This document shows positions 51,636 to 63,404 of a stretch of DNA of 64,000 nucleotides, piece by piece. The stretch is from Echinarachnius parma. Lineage: Eukaryota; Echinodermata; Echinoidea; Clypeasteroida; Echinarachniidae. How positions within the stretch are numbered: position 1 is the stretch's first letter; each line of letters opens with the position of its first letter. Below the pieces are notes generated by a model that saw nothing but the letters and a program-made list of their open reading frames with translations, had not been told where the DNA came from and made no database searches. The translations under genes and the position numbers were made by a program. The stretch spans positions 1 to 64,000 of the forward strand of contig JBAMJV010005504.1 in the NCBI GenBank assembly GCA_037951105.1, read 5' to 3'.

Positions 51636-51890
51636 AGTGGCGTATGTAGGGGGGGGGGGGGGGGGGTTAGGGGTTTAAACCCCAACCACCCCCCCCCCCC
51701 CCCCTTGGGCTGCCAAGAGAAAATGTTTCAATGAAATAAGTGAAAAAAGTGGGGGAAAAAAATCACTTACGGGGGTTCAAAGTAGCAACAAAAAAAAATC
51801 GCCGCTTCGCGGCTTATGGACGATGCTCCTCATCGTCATTGTGTCAACCACCCCCCTCCCCCTTAGCAAAAAGCTAAATCCCCCCCTGTT
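51636..51890. repeat. G/C-run repeat block
   Basis: G run, C run, then GCCGCTTCGCGGC and GACGATGCTCCTCATCGTC hairpins and AGCAAAAAGCTAAATCC. A diverged second copy lies at 57640-57885. It resembles a dispersed element starting near GCAGTGGCGTATGTAGG. Confidence 0.6.
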
Positions 51891-51951
51891 ATGAGGTAGT
51901 TTGGGCAATTATAATAATGGTATCTATCTGTTATGGTAGTATACTGCGCCC

Positions 51952-52058
51952 CTTGACAGTTATCTCCTTTATAACTAGCCATACATACAGACGTGTAAGA
52001 ATTGGTTCGATCAGTACATGTTCCACCATTTTGGGTGAAGTCGCGCTGTTATCTATGT
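51952..52058 (-). pseudogene. Relic EGF exon (E/B type)
   Basis: An acceptor and ACATAGATAACAG start remain, and DRTNSYT-like codons can be traced, but Cys1 is lost and the frame is shifted. Duplicated at 57951-58057. Confidence 0.6.
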
Positions 52059-52075
52059 CTGTATTAATTTGATTG

Positions 52076-52290
52076 CGATAGTTGAGTATTGGTCAAACTG
52101 AACTTTAGTAATCAAAACCTGCAACATTATTTCAGCTGTTTCTAAACCGATTTTGATCAAATCAATTTTATTCTGTCATCAAAATTGTATGTTCCTTCGA
52201 ATTTGACAGTCAGGTTTTCATTATCTCACAATTAAAATTTCGGGGGGCACTTCGGGAAATACAAATACTCAACACTACCTTTAAACATCG
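52076..52290. mobile_element. Internally deleted TTAA MITE family 1
   Basis: GATAGTTGAGTATTGG at the left and CTCAACACTACCTTTAA at the right match 58083-58632, with most of the middle missing. Confidence 0.6.
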
Positions 52291-52410
52291 AATCTATATA
52301 GGGGAGATCACTCTTTGCATCAAATAATTGTGGTACGATTTCATTCCATTTTCAAAATTTGTTTGTGTGGGTGCAACATGATATACTGTATACAAATTAA
52401 GTTTAAAAAT

Positions 52411-52805
52411 AAAGGGATCAAGTTAAAAACATGGTAACATTGTCCACATCTTCAAAATACAATTGAAATTCTAGCGGTTCCCTCATACCTTGTTGTATTC
52501 ATATTAACAATAGAAAATGGGACAGGTTTCACTTTGTTGCATTTCCCTTTCGTTAACAATATCAATTACGATTAAATTGTTCAGATGTTAAACTATCCAC
52601 AGGACAGTCAGTACTGTGTACAAAGTCAGTGCAATGAGTTAGTGCATTCACTTTGCATTTTGCTTATTACTCAGCCATACCATATAACGTCCATTTAATT
52701 TGAAATTTTTACATAATGCCCAGTGGACATACCAGATATCAACAACATACATTTTATAAACCATTCATCACTTTTTGCACATGTCAACAAAGTCACTAAA
52801 TCCAT
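52411..52805. mobile_element. TTAA MITE family 2 copy
   Basis: Shares GCACATGTCAACAAAGT and GGTTCCCTCATACCTTGTTG with the copies at 7776, 9489 and 58755. Left end AAAGGGATCAAGTT, right end followed by TTAA. Confidence 0.65.
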
Positions 52806-53419
52806 TTAAAGGACAAGTTTTGAATATATGTTTGAGAGATATGACGTGGAAAACATTATACTTATACAATGAAGCAACTACAATCGGGATGACATGCCTT
52901 TCTTGGGCATAATGAGCAAACTCTTTCTGGGGTGGCAAAACAAATTCTGCATCACCACCAGGTATAGCGTAATGAGTTGCCAATACTCATTTAAGCGGTG
53001 AGTCTGGGAATTTGCGAGGGAGCGAAGTGACCAAACCCTGTATGAGCGAGTCGACTGGGCGGGGGAGTGTGCCCATCCAACGGTAAGGTGCTTTTACATT
53101 TTTGGACTTGAAAATGTGCAATCTGGCGCATACCTAGGAATTTCCGACTTGACGCCTTACTAATGTGTAAGTGCGTTGTGATTCTACCGACTGGGGAAAC
53201 ATGTTTTATTTGTTTCAGGAAGATTTTCAAAATCAGCTGCTTTTACGGTCTGCCAATTATACTGCTTTCATTCTCTCTTATATATTGGGAATTATTTTTA
53301 ATGCAAGATCAGAGATACAAATTACAATCAAAACAAATCAAATAAATAAAAAACATATCCTCAGGAACCATTTAAAACGATTGAAAATTGTTAGGCCAAC
53401 AAGACGATATAATACTCAC
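52806..53419. other. Intron with a moderately GC-rich stretch
   Basis: Positions 52920-53165 are less AT-rich than their surroundings and are copied at 59220-59465. Open frames on both strands here have no domain and are not kept between the copies. Confidence 0.45.
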
Positions 53420-53533
53420 TTGTTTCACAGTTATCTCCTTCAAATCCAGGCGCACATGTACACGTGTACGAATCGACCCCATCAGTACAGGTTCCTCCAT
53501 TTAGACAGGGTGAAGTGGAGCAGTCGTCTATGT
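53420..53533 (-). CDS. EGF exon, calcium-binding type
   Basis: An ACATTGCCAG acceptor and a GTGAGT donor bound 114 bp, phase 1/1. [15 protein letters not shown], then [21 protein letters not shown]: six cysteines, calcium-binding, hydroxylation and O-fucose consensus. Protein identical to 59706-59819. Confidence 0.88.
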
Positions 53534-53663
53534 CTGGCAATGTTAAGTATTAAACAATTTAGGAAATTCACATAAGTGACCATCATATTTTTTTAATCAA
53601 ATGCAATTGACCTGCGATACTTATTACAAGGTAGTTTGTTCGATTTGAATATGCTATTTATAA

Positions 53664-54201
53664 ACTGGGCTCCAAAAGAAACGTATTACTTTTTCAGAGC
53701 GACGCTCATTAAAATCCATAGCAACAATTTGAATCATATTTAGACACAGATAAGCTATCATTCTCCTTATGAAGCATATCTAAAACAATAAAAGTTTGCT
53801 TTCACCAAAGAAGAGAAAAATGCGATGGAATCACTACAGGTCACTTTTCGAAAAATCATAGAAACTGCTCGCTGCGAATCTCCACAAAAGGCGGTCTATT
53901 CAGAACTTTCAATAGCTATTCATTCAACTTCAAAGCGGGTTATGTAACCACTAGACTGGCTATTGTCCGTATCGAGCTCTGTGCCCGGAAAGCGAGCAGT
54001 TTCTGTGATTTTTGAAACATGACCTTTTGCGATTTCACCTTATTTTATTCTTTGTTGATTAAAGTAAACATGATTTTTTTTTTAGATGAGCTTGCTAAGG
54101 AGTATAATAGCGAATCTATGCCCAATTATGATTAATTTGTATGTTTTGGATTTTATTGTGTGTCGCTCTGAAGAAGTGATAAGTTTCTTTTGGAACCCAG
54201 T
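53664..54201. mobile_element. TTATAA-flanked long-hairpin MITE, copy 1
   Basis: Ends ACTGGGCTCCAAAAGAAAC and GTTTCTTTTGGAACCCAGT (with one extra or changed base) are inverted, and pairing continues inward (CAGAGCGAC with GTCGCTCTG; GAAACTGCTCGCT with AGCGAGCAGTTTC). TTATAA lies on both sides. Non-coding, 538 bp. Confidence 0.8.
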
Positions 54202-54237
54202 TTATAATGTACATGTAGTATGGAAGTACTGCGTCAC

Positions 54238-54348
54238 TCGTTTAACAGTTAACCTCTTCATAACCAGCCACACAAGCACACGTGTAAGAATTGGTTCGAT
54301 CGAAATGCTCTACAATTTTGGGAGTTTGAAGTGAGGCTGCCGTCTACG
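54238..54348 (-). pseudogene. Relic EGF exon B type
   Basis: Starts like relic B of the array (ACGTAGACGGCAGCC after the acceptor), Cys1 lost and frame broken in the middle. Duplicated at 60524-60635. Confidence 0.6.
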
Positions 54349-54639
54349 TCTGTATATCATTCTTATATCATTGCAAATAATCATTATATCGGAGATTAGA
54401 GAAATATGATTTAACAAACCAGAGGAATATCATTACAAAATGAAATATATGTTCAGTTTCAATTTGTTCAGCCAACAAGCCAATGTGATACTAACTTATT
54501 TGACAGTTATAATGAAGGAAATCCACATAGGTGACAATTATATTTTTGTAATTAAATGCTATCGGTTCGTGATACTTATTACGAGGTAGTTGTAATATTT
54601 TAATATGTTATTTATCAATATGGAAGTACATGTATACTG

Positions 54640-54749
54640 CAGTCTTCTTTCATATCCCGCCACACGTACACAGTCGCACACGTGTAAGAATTGGTTCGAT
54701 CATTACAAGTACCTCCATTTTTTGAGTGTGAAGTGTATCTGGAGTATAT
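54640..54749 (-). pseudogene. Relic EGF exon, strongly degraded
   Basis: ACACGTGTAAGAATTGGTTC and TACCTCCATTTTTTGAGTG (plus strand) are recognisable EGF exon pieces, but cysteine codons are missing and an insertion is present. Duplicated near 61361-61470. Confidence 0.55.
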
Positions 54750-55338
54750 CTGTATTAATTTGATTGTGATTACAAACTGAACTTAAATAACTATTACATA
54801 ATACAGTACATCGAATACTTGCAGTACAATTTTCAATTCGCTTTTCAGAATTTGTTTTGTGTGTATAGAACATGAAATATACAAATACCCCAGTCTATAT
54901 TAATTAAAAGACAACTCTTGTATACCGATATAACAAGGCAAATACAAGCGTAAAGACTTGTTTATATAGCAAGCAGCATACCATTGTTTAAAATCAAATC
55001 AAACAATGTATCTAACATAAATCTTGAATGCGAACAATTGTTCATATCACCACTTCCACATCAATACACCTTTACAAAGAAACATGGTGCCAGTAGTATG
55101 GTGACAATGCAGATATGATAATAAATGAGTGATTATCTAACGTCAGCTCTTCAGACTGTCTGCTAATTTTATTGATTTAAGGCTCTCTCATACATATTGC
55201 GAATAATTATTTAATCGGAGATCAGAGAAATATAATTAAACAAATCAGAGAGATATAAATAATATGAAATAAATGTTAACACAAATAAGTAAAAACGGTT
55301 ATAAATTACAATTTCTTAAGCCAAAAAGACAATAATAT
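54750..55338. other. Intron, nothing recognised
   Basis: Unit-like intron sequence, diverged; copied at 61471-62062. No exon. Confidence 0.4.
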
Positions 55339-55351
55339 TGCTAACACGTGT

Positions 55352-56539
55352 GCATCAAGGATGGAACGTAGTTTATTAGCATTGTGTGCACCTTCGAGGA
55401 TGCCTGGCTGGAATGCTCCCCAGGGAGTGGATTAAACGTGCACTTTGTGTGCTGGATTGATTGAAGTATGCATTCAATAACCGGGGTAATAATATAATTG
55501 TAAGCGCTTAGATATGATTATTGAATATGTTATTGAATATCATTAATTTATTTTATGTTCAGATTATAATATAAAATAAGAACGTTTTTAATCAAGTCTC
55601 ATTTTTAATTGAAAATACTTTGTATTAATTAATGTACTTTGTATCTGTTATTGAAAACGATCATTATACAATTATTTGATTTCTCAATTTCATATGAAGA
55701 TACTTTGTATTAATTTACCTTCTATTTGTTATTGAATATGACAAAATTAATTTATGTTCAGAATATAATGTACATGTAAGATAAAATTAAGTTAATTATT
55801 CAATTTTAATTGATGATACTTTGGATTTGCTATTGAATGTTAAATTTAATTTCTGTTAAGAATATAATACAAGTTAAACAATTTCAATTACTCAATTTTA
55901 ATTAAACATAGTTTGTAATAATGTACTTTGTATAAATGGAATACTATAAATTTAATTTGTGTTAGGAATATAACATGAATTAAGACTTGTTTTATTACTC
56001 AATCTGTATACCCTGTATTGCTTCCCTTTTGATATTACATTTGATTGTTAGATTTACTCGTTATTGACTATGATAAACTTAATTTATGTTAACTATGATA
56101 TAAAATAGATAGTGGGATTTGATATCCTTTAATTAAATAATTTCCATGCTCTTATTTTTGCATTTTTGTGATGCTTATTATTGTAATTTTTCAAAAGATA
56201 TACATGTACTGTATTAATATACACTTTGTTAGATTCAATATTTAGTTAGAATTACATATTTAAAATTAAGTAACGAATCGGTAAATTGGTTCTTTGTTAT
56301 TGTTATATTAAAATTAAAAGTAAATGAGAATATGAAATATGATAATCACATTTTAATGTTAGTGCCTTTCTTGCCAAATGCATTCATAAATATGTATCAT
56401 TTTGTTGTATTTTGATGTTAAATTATATTTTTATTGTGTTGTAGTTTTTTTTATTCATGTATGTTCATATGTTCATATACGCAAGGCATTTTAGTCTTCG
56501 GACTACAGTCTTGTTAATTTTGTTCAATAAATACCGATA

Positions 56540-56570
<31 letters not shown>
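55352..56570 (+). mobile_element. AT-rich retroelement-like insertion, copy 1
   Basis: About 1.2 kb that starts CAAGGATGGAACGTAG, has degenerate tandem ATTAATTTATGTT-type repeats, and ends AATAAATACCGATAT followed by (TATC)n. A one-sided simple-repeat tail is typical of LINE/SINE 3' ends; no reverse transcriptase frame is present. It splits an EGF exon, as seen more fully in copy 2. Confidence 0.6.
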
Positions 56571-56627
56571 TCCCATCAGTACATATTCCACCATTTTGTC
56601 AGGGTGAGGAAGCACATTCGTCTATGT
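56571..56627 (-). pseudogene. 5' half of an EGF exon split by the insertion, copy 1
   Basis: Codes IDECASSP then a TGA where Cys2 should be, then QNGGIC. The acceptor is AA instead of AG. The 3' half is gone in this copy apart from GCTAACACGTGTGCAT at 55340-55355. Confidence 0.75.
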
Positions 56628-57188
56628 TTGTAAATGATCAATATCACACAATGAAGGAAACTCACTCAGGTGACCATTTTATTTTTGTAATCATAATACA
56701 ATCGGGTTGCGATACTTATTACAAGGTAGTTGTACGATTTTGATATGTTATCAAAATGGAAGTATACTGCAGTCTTCTTTCAAAACAGTATACTAATACA
56801 ACAACGCAAATTAAATCGGGATGACATGTTTTCCTGCCATTACATATTGTTTCAAACCTTTTTCTCTAACACAAGTTCTTGAATTCTAACAGGTTATTTT
56901 CATATTGTTGCCACTTAACACACACCGATACACATTTACAGCGAAACCTGGTAGCTATAGTGGTGATATGCTGATAGCTAATCAATGCCCGATTTTCAAA
57001 TCTCAGCTGCTCTTAGAGTTTGCGAATTCTATTACTTTACTTTTAGTCTTACATTATATTGCAAATGATTGTTAAATGGAAGATCAGAGAGACATAATTA
57101 GAACGATGAAAATACATGGAATATAAAAATATAAGTAACTGTTTATATCGATTTAAAATTGTAAAGCCAAGAACGATAGGATACTCAC

Positions 57189-57305
57189 TTGTTTCACAGT
57201 TATCCCCTGTAAATCCAGTCAAACATGTACACATGTACGAACCGACCCCTTCAGTACAGCTTCCACCATTTTGACAGGGGTTCGGATCACATTCGTCTGT
57301 GTCGA
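57189..57305 (-). CDS. EGF exon, TDEC type
   Basis: A TTATTCACAG acceptor and a GTGAGT donor bound 117 bp, phase 1/1. [16 protein letters not shown], then [21 protein letters not shown]. Six cysteines, calcium-binding start and O-fucose consensus. Glu at the hydroxylation site, unlike its paralogue at 51417. Confidence 0.88.
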
Positions 57306-57449
57306 CTGTGAATAACAGATGCATCAAACAATGAAGTAAATTAAAGTAAGTGACCATTTTATTTTTTAGAATCAAATTGAATTGGTCTGCGATATCTAGT
57401 ACTAGGCCGTTTGTACGATTGGAATATGTTATGCAGGGGCTGTGGAAAG

Positions 57450-57890
57450 GTTTTGAAAGTGGGGGGGGGGGGGGGGGCTGACCACAGTTTAATTGTTATA
57501 ATATTTGTTATTTTATACTGATGTATTTTTTTGTTTTAAGCCAAAAAAGTAGGGGCTGTATCCAACCCAGCCCCCTACCCCACCCCCGGTTTTGTTGCCT
57601 CTGTTATGTATTTATTATGGTCTGCGATACTTATAATGCAGTGGTGGATCTAGAAGGGGGGTTTAACCCCCCCCCCCCCCCCCCCTCCTTGGGCTGCCAA
57701 GTGAATATGTATCAGTGAAAAAATCACTTACGGGGGTTCAAAATAGCCAAACAAATTCGCCGCTTCGCGGCTCATGGACGATGCTCCACATCGTCATTGG
57801 GGCAACCCCCCCCCCCCCCCCTAGCAAAAAGCTAGATCGTCATTGGGTCAACCCCCCCCCCTTAGCAAAAAGCTAGATCCGCCCCTGTTA
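57450..57890. repeat. G/C-run repeat blocks
   Basis: A G run at 57460-57477, a CCCC-rich stretch at 57565-57590, then a second block matching 51636-51890 with GCCGCTTCGCGGC and GACGATGCTCCACATCGTC hairpins and a tandem AGCAAAAAGCTAGATC pair. Confidence 0.6.
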
Positions 57891-57950
57891 TGAGGTAGTT
57901 CGTGCAATTTTGATAATGGTTTCTATCTTTTATGGTAGTATACTGTGTCC

Positions 57951-58057
57951 CTTGACAGTTATCTCCTTCATAACTAGCCATACATGCACACGTGTAAGAA
58001 TTGTTTCGATAAGTACATGTTCCACCATTTTTGGTGAAGTCGCGCTGTTATCTATGT
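57951..58057 (-). pseudogene. Relic EGF exon (E/B type), copy 2
   Basis: Partner of 51952-58 relic: acceptor kept, first cysteine lost, frame broken. Confidence 0.58.
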
Positions 58058-58082
58058 CTGTATTAATGTGATTGGTATTTAA

Positions 58083-58632
58083 TGGATAGTTGAGTATTGG
58101 TCAAACTGAACTTTAGTAACAAGAACCTGCACCATTACGGTACAAAGTAATAGTTATAACTTCACCATGCTCGAAAAGTATACACAATTACAAACAACTA
58201 AGTAAAACCCCTGTTATCATTCAAAAAGAGCCGTTACAACTCAATAGGGCGCTCTTTAAAAAAATATATTGGTTTTAGCCTTTTTTCATACAAAACTGTG
58301 CATTTAATGTTTGTTAGAATAATGATTCAATAGAGATATCATCAACGACTTTTTAAAAACCTATTCTGATTTTGTTCAAAGTAGTCTTCGAGCATTTTTT
58401 GAATGTTTTCTAAAAAGTCTAAATATCGCCCGGTGATTGCCGGTGAAGAACAATTTGAATAAAGATATATTTATGGATATTTCAGCCGTTTCTGAACCGA
58501 TTTTGATCAAATCAAGTTTACTCTGTCATCACAATTGTATGTTCTTTCGAATTTGCAAGTCAGTTTTTCAATATCTCACAATAACAAATTTTTGGTGGCA
58601 CTTCGGGAAATACTTATACTCAACACTACCTT
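58083..58632. mobile_element. TTAA MITE family 1 ('tattggt' variant), complete
   Basis: Begins TGGATAGTTGAGTATTGG and ends ACTCAACACTACCTT-like sequence, with TTAA at 58079-58082 and 58633-58636. 550 bp, non-coding. Its deleted partner is at 52076-52290. Confidence 0.75.
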
Positions 58633-58754
58633 TTAACATCGAATCTAAATAGGGGAAATACATCTTTGCATTTAATAATTGTGGTACGATTTCATTCCAT
58701 TTTCATGATTTGTTTGTGTTGGTACAACATTATATACAATCTAAGTTTAAAAAT

Positions 58755-59104
58755 AAAGGGATTGAGTTAAACCATGGTAACATTGTCACATCTTCAAAAT
58801 ACAATTGAAATTCTAGCGGTTCCCTCATACCTTGTTGTATTAACAATACAAAAATTCGCTTTGTTGCATTTCCCAATGATATTTACTATTAAATTATTCA
58901 GATGTTAAACTAGCCACAGGAAAGTCAGTACTGTGTACAAAGTCAGTGCAATGAGTTAGTGAATTCACTTTGCATATTTGCTTATTACTCAGCCATACAT
59001 TTGACATTTTCATAATGCACAGTGGACATACCAGATAACAACAACATACATTTTATAAACCATTCATCACTTTTTGCACATGTCAACAAAGTCACTAAAT
59101 CCCT
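58755..59104. mobile_element. TTAA MITE family 2 copy
   Basis: Partner of 52411-52805 with internal deletions; right end CACTAAATCCCTTTAA. Confidence 0.65.
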
Positions 59105-59705
59105 TTAAAGGACAAGTCTTGAATATATGTTTGAGAGATATTACGTGGAAAACATTATACTTATACAACAAAGCAAATTCAATCGGGATGAAATGTCTTT
59201 CTTGGGCATAATGAGCAAAACCTTTCTGGGGTGGCAAAACAAATTCTGCATCACCACCAGGAGTAGTGTAATGAGTTGCCAATTCTCATTTAAGCGGTGA
59301 GTCTGGGAATTTGCCCAAACTACCCAAACCCTGTATGAGCGAATCGACTGAGCGGGGAGTGTGCCCATCCCACGGTAAGGTGCTTTTACATAATTGGACT
59401 TGAAACTGTGCAATCTGGTGCATACCTTGGAATTTCCGACTTGACGCCATACTAATGTGTAAGTACGTTGTGATTCTACCGACTGGGGAAACATGTTTTA
59501 TTTGTTTCAGGAAGGTTTTCAAAATCAGCTGCTTTTACGGTCTGCCAATTATACTGCTTTCATTCTCTCTTATATATTGGGAATTATTTTTAATGCAAGA
59601 TCAGAAATTATAATCAAAACAAATCAAATAAATAAAAAACATATCCTCAGGAACCATTTAAAACGATTGAAAATTGTTAGGCCAACAAGACGATATAATA
59701 CTCAC
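59105..59705. other. Intron, partner of 52806-53419
   Basis: Same sequence with small indels that change all open frames, supporting a non-coding nature. Confidence 0.45.
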
Positions 59706-59819
59706 TTGTTTCACAGTTATCTCCTTCAAATCCAGGCGCACATGTACACGTGTACGAATCGACCCCATCAGTACAGGTTCCTCCATTTAGACAGGGTGAA
59801 GTGGAGCAGTCGTCTATGT
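59706..59819 (-). CDS. EGF exon, calcium-binding type, copy 2
   Basis: Same protein as 53420-53533 ([24 protein letters not shown]), same acceptor and GTGAGT donor, phase 1/1. Confidence 0.88.
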
Positions 59820-59949
59820 CTGGCAATGTTAAGTATTAAACAATTTAGGAAATTCACATAAGTGACCATCATATTTTTTTAATCAAATGCAATTGACCTG
59901 CGATACTTATTACAAGGTAGTTTGTTCGATTTGAATATGCTATTTATAA

Positions 59950-60487
59950 ACTGGGCTCCAAAAGAAACGTATTACTTTTTCAGAGCGACGCTCATTAAAA
60001 TCCATAGCAACAATTTGAATCATATTTAGACACAGATAAGCTATCATTCTCCTTATGAAGCATATCTAAAAAAATAAAAGTTTGCTTTCACCAAAGAAGA
60101 GAAAAATGCGATGGAATCACTACAGGTCACTTTTCGAAAAATCATAGAAACTGCTCGCTGCGAATCTCCACAAAAGGCGGTCTATTCAGAACTTTCAATA
60201 GCTATTCATTCAACTTCAAAGCGGGTTATGTAACCACTAGACTGGCTATTGTCCGTATCGAGCTCTGTGCCCGGAAAGCGAGCAGTTTCTGTGATTTTTG
60301 AAACATGACCTTTTGCGATTTCACCTTATTTTATTCTTTGTTGACTAAAGTAAACATGATTTTTTTTTTAGATGAGCTTGCTAAGGAGTATAATAGCGAA
60401 TCTATGCCCAATTATGATTAATTTGTATGTTTTGGATTTTATTGTGTGTCGCTCTGAAGAAGTGATAAGTTTCTTTTGGAACCCAGT
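59950..60487. mobile_element. TTATAA-flanked long-hairpin MITE, copy 2
   Basis: Partner of 53664-54201 with the same 538-bp length and the same TTATAA flanks; present before the large duplication. Confidence 0.8.
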
Positions 60488-60523
60488 TTATAATGTACAT
60501 GTAGTATGGAAGTACTGCGTCAC

Positions 60524-60635
60524 TCGTTGAACAGTTAACCTCTTCATAACCAGCCACACAAGCACACGTGTAAGAATTGGTTCGATCGAAATGCTCTACA
60601 ATTTTGGGAGTTTGAAGTGAGGTTGCCGTCTACGT
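60524..60635 (-). pseudogene. Relic EGF exon B type, copy 2
   Basis: Partner of 54238-54348, with the same lost cysteine and broken frame. Confidence 0.58.
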
Positions 60636-60639
60636 CTGT

Positions 60640-61085
60640 ATTATATTGATTTGGATTACACATTGAACTTAAATACTGGGAATAACTATTTCATATACGC
60701 CTTTCAATTCGCTTTTGGGGATTTGTTTTGTGTGTATATAACATGATATATACAAAGACCCCAGCCTAATAATTAAAGGCATCTCTTGTATAAATATATG
60801 ACGTGATAAACATTATAAACAAAGCAACTACAAGCGTGATGACTGTTTATATGGCAAACAGCATACCATTGTTTACAATCAAATCAAACAATGTCTCTAA
60901 CATAAATCTTGAATTCAAACAATTGTTCATATTAATAGTTTGCCACTTCCACTTCAATGCAACTTTACAGAGTAACCTGGTAGCAATAATGTGGTGATAA
61001 TGCTGATTTTTTATAAATAATGACTAAATATCAAAATTCAGCTGCTCTGATGGTATGCTAAGTATATCGATTTCAGGCTCGTTCT
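60640..61085. other. Intron segment missing from copy 1
   Basis: Ordinary unit-like intron (CATAAATCTTGAATTCAAAC, CCTGGTAGCAATAATG) absent at 54350 in copy 1. No exon found in it. Confidence 0.5.
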
Positions 61086-61360
61086 TATATCATTGCAAAT
61101 AATCATTATATCGGAGATTAGAGAAATATGATTTAACAAACCAGAGGAATATCATTACAAAATGAAATATATGTTCAGTTTCAATTTGTTCAGCCAACAA
61201 GCCAATGTGATACTAACTTATTTGACAGTTATAATGAAGGAAATCCACATAGGTGACAATTATATTTTTTGTAATTAAATGCTATCGGTTCGTGATACTT
61301 ATTACGAGGTAGTTGTAATATTTTAATATGTTATTTATCAATATGGAAGTACATGTATAC

Positions 61361-61470
61361 TGCAGTCTTCTTTCATATCCCGCCACACGTACACAGTCGC
61401 ACACGTGTAAGAATTGGTTCGATCATTACAAGTACCTCCATTTTTTGAGTGTGAAGTGTATCTGGAGTAT
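61361..61470 (-). pseudogene. Relic EGF exon, strongly degraded, copy 2
   Basis: Partner of 54640-54749. Confidence 0.5.
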
Positions 61471-62062
61471 ATCTGTATTAATTTGATTGGGATTACAAAC
61501 TGAACTTAAATAACTATTACATAATACAGTACATCGAATACTTGCCGTACAATTTTCAATTCGCTTTTCAGAATTTGTTTTGTGTGTATAGAACATGAAA
61601 TATACAAATACCCCAGTCTATATTAATTAAAAGACATCTCTTGTATACCGATATAACAAGGCAAATACAAGCGTAAAGACTTGTTTATATAGCAAGCAGC
61701 ATACCATTGTTTAAAATCAAATCAAACAATGTATCTAACATAAATCTTGAATGCAAACAATTGTTCATATCACCACTTCCACATCAATACACCTTTACAA
61801 AGAAACATGGTGCCAGTAGTATGGTGACAATGCAGATATGATAATAAATGAGTGATTATCTAACGTCAGCTCTTCAGACTGTCTGCTAATTTTATTGATT
61901 TAAGGCTCTCTCATACATATTGCGAATAATTATTTAATCGGAGATCAGAGAAATATAATTAAACAAATCAGAGAGATATAAATAATATGAAATAAATGTT
62001 AACACAAATAAGTAAAAACGGTTATAAATTACAATTTCTTAAGCCAAAAAGACAATAATATT

Positions 62063-62191
62063 GCTAACACGTGTGCATGTGCGCCTGGATTTACAGGAGT
62101 TAATTGTGAAACAGGTGAGTATCATATTATGATACTCACCTGTTTCACAGTCAACTCCATAAAATCCAGGCGCACATGCACACGTGTTAGC
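62063..62191. repeat. Palindrome of two inverted EGF exon ends
   Basis: Two arms of 64 bp meet at 62127. The plus-strand arm codes [16 protein letters not shown] followed by a GTGAGT donor; the minus-strand arm codes [16 protein letters not shown] followed by the same donor. The arms differ at several bases, so they come from different EGF exons or have diverged. The minus arm is the 3' half of the exon whose 5' half lies at 63405-63461. Confidence 0.85.
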
Positions 62192-62193
62192 AT

Positions 62194-63404
62194 CAAGGAT
62201 GGAACGTAGTTTATTAGCATTGTGTGCACCTTCGAGGATGCCTGGCTGGAATGCTCCCCAGGGAGTGGATTAAACGTGCACTTTGTGTGCTGGATTGATT
62301 GAAGTATGCATTCAATAACCGGGGTAATAATATAATTGTAAGCGCTTAGATATGATTATTGAATATGTTATTGAATATCATTAATTTATTTTATGTTCAG
62401 ATAATAATATAAAATAAGAACGTTTTTAATCAAGTCTCATTTTTAATTGAAAATACTTTGTATTAATTAATGTACTTTGTATCTGTTATTGAAAACGATC
62501 ATTATACAATTATTTGATTTCTCAATTTCATATGAAGATACTTTGTATTAATTTACCTTCTATTTGTTATTGAATATGATAAAATTAATTTATGTTCAGA
62601 ATATAATGTACATGTAAGATAAAATTAAGTTAATTATTCAATTTTAATTGATGATACTTTGGATTTGCTATTGAATGTTAAATTTAATTTCTGTTAAGAA
62701 TATAATACAAGTTAAACAATTTCAATTACTCAATTTTAATTAAACATAGTTTGTAATAATGTACTTTGTATAAATGGAATACTATAAATTTAATTTGTGT
62801 TAGGAATATAACATGAATTAAGACTTGTTTTATTACTCAATCTGTATACCCTGTATTGCTTCCCTTTTGATATTACATTTGATTGTTAGATCTACTCGTT
62901 ATTGACTATGATAAACTTAATTTATGTTAACTATGATATAAAATAGATAGTGGGATTTGATATCCTTTAATTAAATAATTTCCATGCTCTTATTTTTGCA
63001 TTTTTGTGATGCTTATTATTGTAATTTTTCAAAAGATATACATGTACTGTATTAATATACACTTTGTTAGATTCAATATTTAGTTAGAATTACATATTTA
63101 AAATTAAGTAACGAATCGGTAAATTGGTTCTTTGTTATTGTTATATTAAAATTAAAAGTAAATGAGAATATGAAATATGATAATCACATTTTAATGTTAG
63201 TGCCTTTCTTGCCAAATGCATTCATAAATATGTATCATTTTGTTGTATTTTGATGTTAAATTATATTTTTATTGTGTTGTAGTTTTTTTTATTCATGTAT
63301 GTTCATATGTTCATATACGCAAGGCATTTTAGTCTTCGGACTACAGTCTTGTTAATTTTGTTCAATAAATACCGATATATCTATCTATCTATCTATCTAT
63401 CTAT
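62194..63404 (+). mobile_element. AT-rich retroelement-like insertion, copy 2, splitting an EGF exon
   Basis: Same element as 55352-56570 with a shorter (TATC)n tail. Removing it would bring GTTAGCAT next to TCCCATCAG, which is how the intact exon at 51417 reads in the same place, so it lies between cysteines 3 and 4 of the module. Confidence 0.65.

Larger units (their letters stand above)
51417..57188 (-). repeat. Large duplication, copy 1 (about 5.8 kb)
   Basis: Collinear with 57189-64000: exon, G/C block, relic, family 1 MITE, family 2 MITE, EGF exon, TTATAA MITE, two relics, AT-rich insertion and split exon follow in the same order. The stretch from about 52.4 kb rightward is near-identical to its partner, while the first kilobase is more diverged. 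Copy 1 lacks about 450 bp matching 60640-61085 and the palindrome at 62063-62191. Confidence 0.85.

Noticed and set aside
53171-53575. 134-residue plus-strand open frame
   Set aside because: It reads antisense through the EGF exon at 53420-53533. The sister copy at 59493 has a shifted start, as expected for a shadow frame.
62063-62191. Plus-strand EGF gene starting at 62063
   Set aside because: Only an exon end and donor exist on the plus strand with no acceptor or 5' half; it is one arm of a palindrome.
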